A stretch of DNA of 64,000 nt, taken from NCBI RefSeq assembly GCF_008704795.1, contig NZ_CP023690.1, positions 310,001 through 374,000 of the forward strand. The letters are read 5' to 3'. The notes beneath the pieces were generated by a model. That model was given only the letters and a program-made list of their open reading frames with translations. It ran no database searches and had not been told where the DNA came from. Numbering within the stretch: the first letter of the stretch is position 1; every line of letters begins with the position of its first letter. This document shows, one piece after another, positions 1-9,400 of this stretch. The position numbers and the translations under genes are program-made. Source of the stretch: Streptomyces spectabilis. Lineage in GTDB: Bacteria; Actinomycetota; Actinomycetes; Streptomycetales; Streptomycetaceae.

Positions 1-3000
1 ATCGAGCCGCTTCACGAGGGCGTCCAGGTCGGGTACGACGTCGGCGCCGAGCCCCGCGCCCAACTCCGCGTCGCCGACCACGAGGGTGCGCGCGGGGTCG
101 GTGGTTTCGGCCACGGGGTGGAGGAGTGCGAAGCCGACGCGGTAGAGGTGCTCGGCGAACGGGTGTCCGCGACGCCTGCCGCGCTGGAACTGCAGCCTGC
201 CGATCCGGGCCACCAGGTGGCCTGCCGGGTCGGCCAGCCATACGGTGGCCGGCGCGAGGTCCTCGTCCCCGCCGGTTTCGAACGACACGCGCACCGTCAG
301 TTCGCTGCCTGCGGCACGAAACAGCTCGACGTCGGACCAGATGAACGGGACGAGCGGCCCGGGAGGCGCACCCGCCTCCATCAGAGCGGCGACGACGACC
401 TGCAGTGCCGCGTCGAACAGCGACGGATGCAGGCCGTGACCGGCCCGATCCAGCTCTCCTGGAAGGGAGACCCGCGCGTAGTAGACGCCGTCGCGGCAGG
501 CCAGTTCGCGCACTCCTCGGAAGGCCGGGCCGTAGTCGAGGCCGTTCGCGAGGGCGCGTCCGTAGAAGGCTTCGATGTCGAGGACCTGGGCATCGGACAC
601 CGGCCAGTTGTCGATGTCCGGCGGCATGGTGGCGCCAGTGCCAGCGCCAGCGCCCGCGCCGGACACGCACTCCCCACTCACGTGCTGCTGCCAGATCAGC
701 GGCTCATCCGTGTCCTGAGGTTGGCTGTAGAACGCGAAGGGGCGTCGTCCGTGTGCGTCCGGACCGCCGACGGTGGCCTGGATCCGCAGCGCGCGGCCCG
801 GAAGCAGGACGACCGGCTCCAGCAGGGTCACGTCTGCCACGGCGTCGGCACCTGCGGTCCGGGCGGCGAACAGCGTAGCGTCGATCAGACCCGCGCCCGG
901 CACGTAGACCTGCCCGCTGACGACGTGATCGGCCAGCCACGGGCAGTCGTCGAGCGTCAGTCGGCCCGTGAACAGGTAACCGCCGCTGCCAGCGAGAGTC
1001 GTGATCGCGTCGAACCACGGGTGGCCGTCCGCGGACTGACCGGGCGTCACCGCGGCGGGCCCGGCCGGAAGCTCGCCGAGCCAGAAGCGTTGGCGTTGGA
1101 AGGCGTACGTCGGGACGTCGACCTTGCCCGCGCCACGGGAGCCGAGGGCTCGCTCCCAGTCCACGGACAAGCCCCGCTCGAACAACGTGGCGGCCGTCCG
1201 CCAGAGCTGGTCCACGCCGCCCGAGGCACCTTCAGCGGGTGGGCCGACCTCGACGAACACCCCGAAGCCGTCACCGCGCAGCCGCTCCAACGCGCGGTCG
1301 AGCCTCATGGGCTCCGGCTCCGGCTCTGGCTCTGCTCCTGGCAGGTCGCGGACCCAGTAGTCGCCGCCGAGCTGCGGGCCCGGCACGACCTCGCCCGTCA
1401 GGCGCGAATAGAAGGGGATGGAAGTCCGGGCAGGGACAATCCCTGACATCACACCGCCGGCCTCGTCCCCCGAGCGCGCGCGAGCCCGAAGGGCGATGAC
1501 GCGGGCGCCGTCCTCCAAGCTCAACGCCCCGCTCACCACGGCGGCGGCGACCTCGCCGTGCGCGGCGCCCACCACCGCCGCCGGCTCCACACCCCAACTG
1601 CGCCACAGCGCCGCACGCCCGAGGCAGGTCGCGAACAGCGTGCACGGCAGCACATCCGGGCTGTTCACGTCCTCCTCGCCGCGCAGCACCTTCAGCACGG
1701 ACCAGCCGGTCAACGGCGTAAGGACCGCGTCGCACTCCGCCACGGTGTCGCGGAACACCGCGCTCTGCTCCAGCAGTTGCCTGCTCGTCCCTTGCGGCTG
1801 CGTGTCCTGACCGCCGAATACGAAGGCGATCTTGCCCAGCGCCGTGCCGGAGCCGGGCTCGACCGCCCGCAGGGCTTCGGCAGCGTCCATGGCGTTGCCC
1901 GCGAAGACCACGGCGCGCGCCTCGAAGTGCGTACGGCCGACGGCGGCGGTGTAGGCGATGTCCCGCATCGACGCGGCGGGCCGCGCGTCGAGCCACTCGG
2001 CCCAGTGCTGGGCCTGCGCACGCAGGGCGGCCGCGTCGGTGCCTGAGATCACCAACGGGTGGACGAGATCGTCGCCGGGCTGGTCCGCGACGACGGTCTG
2101 CGGTGCTTCTTCGATGATGACGTGCGTGTTCGTGCCACTGATGCCGAAGGAGCTGATGCCCGCGCGCCGCACCCGCCGTGTCCGCGGCCACCGCCTCGGC
2201 TGTCGCAGGAGCTCCAGTTCGCCGCCGCTCCAGTCGATCCGGGTGTTCGGCCTTTCCACGTGGAGGGTGCGGGGCAGCCACTCGTGCTGAAGGGCCAGCA
2301 CCATCTTGATGACGCCGATGACGCCGGAGGCCGCCTGCGCGTGGCCGATGTTGGACTTGGCCGATCCCAGGTGCAAAGGTCGCACGCGGCCCGAGAACAC
2401 TGAGGCGAGGGCGCCGGCCTCGATGGGATCGCCGAGCACGGTGCCCGTGGCGTGCGCTTCGACGGCGTCGATGTCGGCCGGGGCCAGTCCCCCGTCGGCC
2501 AGGGCACCGCGCAGCACGCGCTGCTGCGCGAGGCCGTTCGGCGCGGTGAGCCCCTGGCTGCGGCCGTCCTGGTTCATGGCGGTGCCCCGCACGACGGCCA
2601 GCACCCGGTCACCGTCACGCCGCGCGTCCGAGAGCCGCTTGAGCACCAGGACGCCGCAGCCCTCCGCCCAGCTCGTACCGTCGGCGTCGTCGGCGAAGCT
2701 CTTGCAGCGGCCGTCGGCCGCGAGCCCGTTGAGACGGCTGAACTCGACGAAGATCTGCGGGGTGCTCATCACGGTCACTCCGCCGGCGAGCGCCAGGTCG
2801 CATTCGCCGCCGCGCAGCGCCTCGCACGCCAGGCGCAGGGCCACGAGCGAAGAGCTGCACGCGGTGTCGATGGTGAGCGCAGGACCGGACAGGCCCAGGG
2901 TGTAGGCCACACGCCCGGAGATCAGGCTCGACCCGTTGCCGGTGATCTTGTAGCCGTCGCTGCTCCCGATGTCCCAGCGCCGGGCGATGTCGTAGTCCGA

Positions 3001-6000
3001 ACTCATCGCGCCGAGGTAGACGCCCGTGTTGCTGCCTTCGAGGGTCGCGGGGCGCAGATGGGCCCGCTCGAGTGCCTCCCATACGACTTCCAGAACGAGC
3101 CGCTGCTGCGGCTCCAGGGACAGCGCCTCACGGGGGCTGAGCCCGAAGAACGCCGCGTCGAAGTCCTCGACGTCGCGTACGAAGCCGCCCTTGCGCTCGA
3201 AGCGCCGGCCGGTGGCGGCGCGCTCCGCCTCCTCGAGCGTGCTGAGATCCCACCCGTCCCAGCGCCGCGGGAAGGGAGAGGAGGCTTCGCGGCCGTCGAC
3301 GAGCAGTTCCCAGAACGCTTCGGGCGTGTCGATTCCGTCCGGAAGCCGGCAGGCCATGGACACGATCACGACGGGGTCGTCATCGTCGGGCCGCAGGGGC
3401 GCCGCGGCGACGGCGGGCGACGCTTCCGGGGCCTTTGAGGCTTCCGGAGCCTCGTGCCGCGCACCGGCGTGCGTCAGCAGCAGGGTCGCGATCGCTTGCG
3501 GTGTGGGGTAATCGAAGGCGAGCACGGTGGGCAGCGCGACCCGTGTCCGTGCGCTGAGCCGGTTGCGCAGCTCGACCACCATGAGGGAGTCGAAACCCTG
3601 TTCGCGCAGCGTCATGTCGGGGCGCACGCCTTCCGCGGGCCGACCGAGCAAAGCCGCGGCCTCCTCCGTGACGAGTGCGACCATGGAGCCCAGACGCTCG
3701 GGTGCTGGCAGGGCCATCACGTCCTCGCGCCACGAAGCACTGTCGACGACCGGGATCGCGTCGTCGTGTTCGTCCAGCCAGTAGCTGCGGTGGGCGAACG
3801 CGTACGTCGGAAGGTCCGCCCTGCGCGCATCCGAGGTCGCGTACACGCGCTTCCATGGGACCGGGACCCCTTGGGTGTGCAGCTCTGCCAGCGCCCGCAG
3901 CGCCTGTTCGATCCCGCCGTGATCGCGGCGCAAGCTGCCCACCACGACGGCAGCCCCGTCGGCCTCGGTTCCCTGTGCCAGGGCTATCTGGAGCACCGGA
4001 TGCGGACTCACCTCGACGAAGACCCCGAAGCCGTCCGCTCGCAGGCGTTCCAGCGCGCGATCGAAGCGCACCGGCTCGCGCAGGTTGCGGCACCAGTAGT
4101 CCGCGTCGAGGTCCGGCCCAGCCGCCCGCTCCCCCGTCACGCTCGAATAGAAGCCGATCCCCGCCTCCGCGGGGGCAAGGCCCGTGAGCTGCTCGCGCAG
4201 CGCGGGCAGCAGCACATCCATGTGCGGGCTGTGCGACGCGTAGTCCACGTCCACGCGCTGGCAGTACGCGCCGGTGGCCTCCATCCGCACGAGGAAGCGG
4301 TCCACCGCCTCGGTGTCTCCGGCCACGACGGTCGATCGCGCGGTGTTCACCACCGCGACGGACAGCTCCTCGCCGTAGGCCCTCAGCTCCTCGGTGACGT
4401 CGCCCACCGGGCGCTCCACGAGTCCCATCGCCCCGTCCGGCGCATGGTCGTGCACGGCCCGAGCGCGCAACGCCACGATGCGCGCGCCGTCCGCCAGGCT
4501 CAAGGCCCCGCTGACGACCGCCGCGGCCACCTCACCCTGGCTGTGGCCGACGACCGCCGAGGGCTCGATGCCCCAGGCGCGCCACATCGCGGCGAGACCG
4601 ACATACGTCGCGAACAACGCCGGCTGCACCACGTCCGTCCGCGTGAAGGGCGGCGCGAGACCGTCCTGCCCCCGCACGACTGCGGCGACCGAGAACCCGG
4701 TGTGCGGGGCGAGGGCCTCGTCGCAGGCCGTCACGGCCTCGCGGAACGCGTCGTTCTGCTCCCACAGCGACCGGCCCATCCCCCACCACTGGGCGCCCTG
4801 GCCGGGGAAGACGAACGCGACGCGGCCGCGGCCTTCAGCCTCGCCCGTCACCACCGCGTCGTGGCTCTCGTCCGCGGCGAGCGCCCGCAGACCGGCCACC
4901 GCCCCGTCCGTCGTCGCGGCGATCACCACGCCGCGCGTGGGGTGGTGCGTGCGGGTCGTCGCCAGCGAGTAGGCGACGTCGCACAGCCTCGTCCCGGGTG
5001 ACTGCCTGAGGTGGCTCGCCAGCCGTGCGGCGTTACGCGCGAGCGCGTGCGGGTTCGTGCCGGACACCGCCAGGCAGACCGGGCCGCCCGCATCCGCTGT
5101 GGCCTGTGCCGGGGCGCCCTCGGGCGCCTCGCCGAGGGCGACATGCGCGTTGGTGCCGCCGTATCCGAAGCTGCTGACCCCCCCGAACCGCGGCCCGGCC
5201 GGCCACGCTGCGGCCTCGGTGACCACGTCCAGACGTGCGGCGGAAAAGTCGATGCGCGGGTTCGGTGTGCGGAAGTGCAGGCTCGGCGGAATGACGCCGT
5301 GGTGCACCGCCAGGGCGACCTTGACGAGCCCGAGCACGCCGGCCGCCGGCTCCAGATGGCCGAAGTTCGTCTTCGCCGAGCCGATGCGCAACGGCGCGGT
5401 CCTGCCGGGCCCGAACACGGTGCCGAGCGCGCCCGCCTCCGTCACGTCGCCCAGGGGCGTGCCGGTGCCGTGCGCCTCGACGTACGACACGGCACTCGGC
5501 GCGACGCCGGCGTCCTCCCACGCCGATCGCAGCACCTCTGTCTGCGCCTCGTGGCCGGGGGCGGTCAGTCCGTCCGTCGCGCCGTCATTGTTGACGGCAC
5601 TGCCGTGCACCAGCGCGTAGACGCGGTCGCCGTCGGCGAGGGCGTCGGACAGCCGGCGCAGCACGACCACCGCGCAGCCCTCGCCCCGGGCGTAGCCGTC
5701 GCCGTCGCCGTCGAAGGCCCGGCTCAGTCCGGCGGGGCTCTGCGTGCCGAGTTTCGTCAGGGCCACCGAGGTGTGCGGATGCAGCATCAGGTTGACGCCG
5801 CCGGCGAGTGCGAAGTCCGACTCGCCGGAGCGCAGGCTCTGCACGGCCAGGTGCACCGCGACCAGGGAGGAGCTGGACGCGGTCGCCACGCCCATCGCGG
5901 GGCCGTGCAGCCCCAGCGCGTAGGCGATGCGGGAGGGGATCACCGAGTTGTCCCAGCCGATGGCCGAGTGGGCGTGGATCGCCTCGGCGACGCCCTGCGT

Positions 6001-6423
6001 GAACAGCGGGTACTCCTGCCACATCGCGCCCATGAAAACGCCGGTGCGCGTGCCCGCGAGGCTCGCCGCGGAACGCCGCGCGTCCTCGACCGCGGCGCAC
6101 GCCACCTCCAGGGCGATCCGCTGCTGGGGGTCCATCTGCCGTGCCTCGGCCGGTGGGATGCCGAAGTGCTCCGCGTCGAATCCCGTGACGTCGTCGAGGA
6201 ATCCCCCTCGGCGGTTCGCCGCCTGGCCGGACGCCTCCGCGTCGGCCCATGCGGTGGCGTTCCACCGGTCGGCCGGCACCTGACGCACGGCGTCGACACC
6301 CTGGAGCAGGGCCTGCCAGAGTGCGGTCGGATCCTCGATCTGTGCCGGCAGTCGGCAACCGATGCCGACGATCGCCACCGGCTCGTGGCGGTCGTACGTC
6401 CGGGCGGCGGTCTGGTCAGCCAC
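1..6423 (-). CDS. Type I modular PKS, 3' end outside window: KS(Ser)-AT-ACP / KS-AT(decayed)-DH...
   Basis: At least 2141 codons are visible and the gene runs off position 1. The GTG start at 6423 overlaps the stop of the upstream PKS gene by 8 bp, so translation is probably coupled. Only about 12 residues precede the first KS, with no docking coiled coil, as in loading modules. Module 1: the first KS (residues ~15-430) reads VATASSSSL where VDTACSSSL is expected, so the nucleophile is Ser (codon 5875-5877). The AT has GHSQG (Ser at 4540-4542) and a YASH motif near 4235, predicting methylmalonyl-CoA. The ACP has GFDSL (Ser 3586-3588). Module 2: a KS with normal DTACSSSL (Cys 2857-2859), an AT with GAAHG instead of GHSQG and a ~100-residue internal loss, then a DH with HVVSGQVYVP (His 925-927) and FDAALQ. 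The visible end is the start of a KR structural region. Inferred role: chain initiation with a propionyl unit by decarboxylation, then one or more extensions. Confidence 0.93.
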   Translation of the reverse strand, partial: MADQTAARTYDRHEPVAIVGIGCRLPAQIEDPTALWQALLQGVDAVRQVPADRWNATAWADAEASGQAANRRGGFLDDVTGFDAEHFGIPPAEARQMDPQQRIALEVACAAVEDARRSAASLAGTRTGVFMGAMWQEYPLFTQGVAEAIHAHSAIGWDNSVIPSRIAYALGLHGPAMGVATASSSSLVAVHLAVQSLRSGESDFALAGGVNLMLHPHTSVALTKLGTQSPAGLSRAFDGDGDGYARGEGCAVVVLRRLSDALADGDRVYALVHGSAVNNDGATDGLTAPGHEAQTEVLRSAWEDAGVAPSAVSYVEAHGTGTPLGDVTEAGALGTVFGPGRTAPLRIGSAKTNFGHLEPAAGVLGLVKVALAVHHGVIPPSLHFRTPNPRIDFSAARLDVVTEAAAWPAGPRFGGVSSFGYGGTNAHVALGEAPEGAPAQATADAGGPVCLAVSGTNPHALARNAARLASHLRQSPGTRLCDVAYSLATTRTHHPTRGVVIAATTDGAVAGLRALAADESHDAVVTGEAEGRGRVAFVFPGQGAQWWGMGRSLWEQNDAFREAVTACDEALAPHTGFSVAAVVRGQDGLAPPFTRTDVVQPALFATYVGLAAMWRAWGIEPSAVVGHSQGEVAAAVVSGALSLADGARIVALRARAVHDHAPDGAMGLVERPVGDVTEELRAYGEELSVAVVNTARSTVVAGDTEAVDRFLVRMEATGAYCQRVDVDYASHSPHMDVLLPALREQLTGLAPAEAGIGFYSSVTGERAAGPDLDADYWCRNLREPVRFDRALERLRADGFGVFVEVSPHPVLQIALAQGTEADGAAVVVGSLRRDHGGIEQALRALAELHTQGVPVPWKRVYATSDARRADLPTYAFAHRSYWLDEHDDAIPVVDSASWREDVMALPAPERLGSMVALVTEEAAALLGRPAEGVRPDMTLREQGFDSLMVVELRNRLSARTRVALPTVLAFDYPTPQAIATLLLTHAGARHEAPEASKAPEASPAVAAAPLRPDDDDPVVIVSMACRLPDGIDTPEAFWELLVDGREASSPFPRRWDGWDLSTLEEAERAATGRRFERKGGFVRDVEDFDAAFFGLSPREALSLEPQQRLVLEVVWEALERAHLRPATLEGSNTGVYLGAMSSDYDIARRWDIGSSDGYKITGNGSSLISGRVAYTLGLSGPALTIDTACSSSLVALRLACEALRGGECDLALAGGVTVMSTPQIFVEFSRLNGLAADGRCKSFADDADGTSWAEGCGVLVLKRLSDARRDGDRVLAVVRGTAMNQDGRSQGLTAPNGLAQQRVLRGALADGGLAPADIDAVEAHATGTVLGDPIEAGALASVFSGRVRPLHLGSAKSNIGHAQAASGVIGVIKMVLALQHEWLPRTLHVERPNTRIDWSGGELELLRQPRRWPRTRRVRRAGISSFGISGTNTHVIIEEAPQTVVADQPGDDLVHPLVISGTDAAALRAQAQHWAEWLDARPAASMRDIAYTAAVGRTHFEARAVVFAGNAMDAAEALRAVEPGSGTALGKIAFVFGGQDTQPQGTSRQLLEQSAVFRDTVAECDAVLTPLTGWSVLKVLRGEEDVNSPDVLPCTLFATCLGRAALWRSWGVEPAAVVGAAHGEVAAAVVSGALSLEDGARVIALRARARSGDEAGGVMSGIVPARTSIPFYSRLTGEVVPGPQLGGDYWVRDLPGAEPEPEPEPMRLDRALERLRGDGFGVFVEVGPPAEGASGGVDQLWRTAATLFERGLSVDWERALGSRGAGKVDVPTYAFQRQRFWLGELPAGPAAVTPGQSADGHPWFDAITTLAGSGGYLFTGRLTLDDCPWLADHVVSGQVYVPGAGLIDATLFAARTAGADAVADVTLLEPVVLLPGRALRIQATVGGPDAHGRRPFAFYSQPQDTDEPLIWQQHVSGECVSGAGAGAGTGATMPPDIDNWPVSDAQVLDIEAFYGRALANGLDYGPAFRGVRELACRDGVYYARVSLPGELDRAGHGLHPSLFDAALQVVVAALMEAGAPPGPLVPFIWSDVELFRAAGSELTVRVSFETGGDEDLAPATVWLADPAGHLVARIGRLQFQRGRRRGHPFAEHLYRVGFALLHPVAETTDPARTLVVGDAELGAGLGADVVPDLDALVKRLD

Positions 6424-9400
6424 GGGTAGCCCCGATCTCGTCGGACGCGTAGAGCGCCAGGCAGGTCTCCTCGATCGCGGCGAGCGGCCCCGCGTCGTTC
6501 AGGATCGTCATGTGGTTCGCGGCGTCGATCTCCACCAGGCGAAGGCCCGGCAGCTCGCGCCCCCAGTCCTGCTGGTAATTCACGTGGTCGAGGGAGAAGG
6601 TCTCCCCGGCGACCTGGAAGTAGGGTTCGACCTCGCCGAGGAAGAGCCCGCGCCGGTTGTGGAAGTAGGTGCACAGCACGGCGTCCGGCCGCGGCAGAGG
6701 CCTGATGGTGTGCTCGCTGAGCCGGTAGGCGAGCTGGATCGCCATGTTGCGCCTGACGAACCGCGCGATCTGGGCAGGTGGCATGGCGAGCCCGCGCTCG
6801 GCCGCCAGCTCCGCTAGCCGCCGTACGAACGCGTCCTCGTCCTCGTACGGGTTCTCCGCGGCCTGGTCCACGTCCTGCGCGACCTCGTCCCGGTGGACGA
6901 GACGGGCACGCAAGGCCGCCGGGTCCTTCTCCCCCGCCGGCCAGAGCAGGGAATTGACGACCTGCAGAGCCGCGCTCCGCGCCGACTGGAACCCGTTCGC
7001 GTTCGACTTCGCCAGGCCGGTCTCGTCCGGCGAGTCCACCATCGTCAGCGAGGCCACGTCCTGGCCCCGCTCCTGCAACCTGCGGGTCACCTCATAGGCG
7101 ACGATGCCGCCGAGGCAGAATCCGCCGACGTCGTACGGCCCCTGGGGCTGCACCGAGCGGATGAGTTCGGTGTAGTACTCGGCCATGGCCGTGATGCCCT
7201 CGATCGGCGCGTCCTCGGTCAGCAGCCCACGGGCCTGGATGCCGTAGAAGGGGCGGTCGATCCGCTCGGCGATCGTGCGGTAGGACTCGACGCCGGCGAG
7301 GGCGCCGTGGATCCAGAAGACCGGCCTGCCCTCGGTCGCGCCGTTGAGGCGCACCAGCTCCGGGGCCGGGACGCGCCTGGAGCGGGCATCCGCCTCAAGC
7401 AGCCTCGCGACCACGTCGTTCAGCGTGTCGTGCGGCTGCCACCCTTCAGGCTGGAAACCCGGAAACACATGGCTGATCCGGCCCAGCATCGCGACCAGAA
7501 GCAGGGAGTTGAGACCGTAGTCGGCGAGCGACCTCGTGCCGTCGATCTCGTGGCGCGACAGGCCGAGGATCGAGGCGACGAGGTCGGCGACGAAGGCTTC
7601 GCCGTCCAAAGGGCCGACGCCTGTGGGCGCGGCCTGATCCGACCGCGGCGCCTGCTCGGCGAAACACGTCAGACGGGCGAAGGGATACCCGGGCAGTGCG
7701 ATCCGCCCGCGTCGAGCGCCGCGGTGCATCCGGTCCCAGTCGATGGACGCGCCCGCGGCCCAGCGCTCCGCTACGTCCTGGAGCTGCGTCGGCGTCCCGT
7801 CGTGCTCGGCGTCGGCAGCGGAATCGACGCCGTCGGCGAACGCCACGCGCGCGAGCGTGTCCGGATCGCCACCCAGCCAACCGCCCAGCATGCGAGCGGC
7901 CTCCTCCGTGCTCTGTGCCACGAACGCCAGCCGGCAGCTCATCGCTTCCCGGCCGACCTGCAACGTGTACGCGATGTCCGCCCAGGAGCGCGGATCCGCT
8001 GCGGCAAGCCGCTGCATCAGCCGGCGCGCCCGCTCGCGCAGAGCGTCGACGCCCCGCGCCGAGAGCACAAGGACCTGCGCGCCCGGGTCGTCGTCCCGGT
8101 TCGCGGGGGCGATGTGCTGCTCCAGCACGACATGCGCGTTCACGCCTCCGATCCCGAAGCTGTGCATGCTCGCGCGGCGCGGTAGCGGCCGACCGGCGTC
8201 GTCGGTGCGCTCGGGCCATGGCAGGTTCCGCTCGGCGATGCGCAGCCGCGTCCCCTTGAGGGAGAGGTCGCGGTGCAGCCGCCCGAAGCCCGGGAGCGCC
8301 GGGATCACGCCGTGCCGCATCGCCTGCGCGGTCTTCACCAGCGCGGCCAGGCCTGAGACCACCTCCGTGTGCCCGATGCAGGGCTTCACGTTGCCCAGAT
8401 AGGTCACGTCATCGCTGTCGTCCTCGCTGTCGCCATCGCTGCGGAGTCCGGCGCCGAGCGCCGCCAGCTCCGCGCTGTCCGCCAGCGTCGAACTCATGCC
8501 GTGGGTCTCGATGTAGTCCACGGCGCCCGGATCGAGCGCGGCGTCGGCGTAGGCGTGCGCGACGGCTGTCTTCATGCCCTTGATGTTCGGTGCCGTGAAG
8601 GACACACCCCTGCCGCCGTGGGCCACGCCGGTGCCGCGTACGACGCAGTGGACGGCGTCCCCGTCCTCCAGGGCCCGCCTCAGGGGTTTGATCAGTACGG
8701 CGGCGACGCCCTCGCCGCGCGCCGTACCGTCGGCGCCCTGCTGGAACGGCCGGACGTCGCCGCGCGGGCTGAGCATCCCCGCGGCCCGCATCCCGCCGAA
8801 ACCCGCGGGCGACATCACCAGGTTCACCCCGCCGACGAGCGCCTGCTCGCACTCGCCGTCGCGGATGGACCGGATCGCCCGGTGCAAGGCCACGAACGAG
8901 GACGAGCACGTCGTGTCGCACTGCTCGCTGGGGCCGTTGAGGTCGAGCAGGTGCGAGATCCGGTTGGGCACCATCGCGGGCGACGGCAGGCTCATCAGAT
9001 CCATGGCCGCGGGCCGGTATTCGCTCTGCGTCGTGGCGACGAACACGCCCGTGGGCCGTTTCCGCAGCTCGGCCGGTCGATAGCCCGCGTCCTCGACGGC
9101 GTTCCACGACGTCATCAACAGCAGGCGTAGCTCCGGCGTCACCTGGCGCGCCTCGGTCATCGACATGCGGAAGAAGAGCGGATCGAACGCATGCACCCCG
9201 TCGAGGAATCCGCCCCGCAGCGCGGCTGCCTCGTCGCCGTAGCACGCCCAGTCCGCACGCTTTTCCGGCGGTGCGGTGATGCACCGACTGCCCTGCTCGA
9301 CGATCCGCCAGAACTCGTCGATGTCGTCGGCCCCGGGGAAGCGTGCGGACATGCCGACGATCGCCATGCCGTCGAGCGCGGCCTCGTCCACCTCAAGCTG

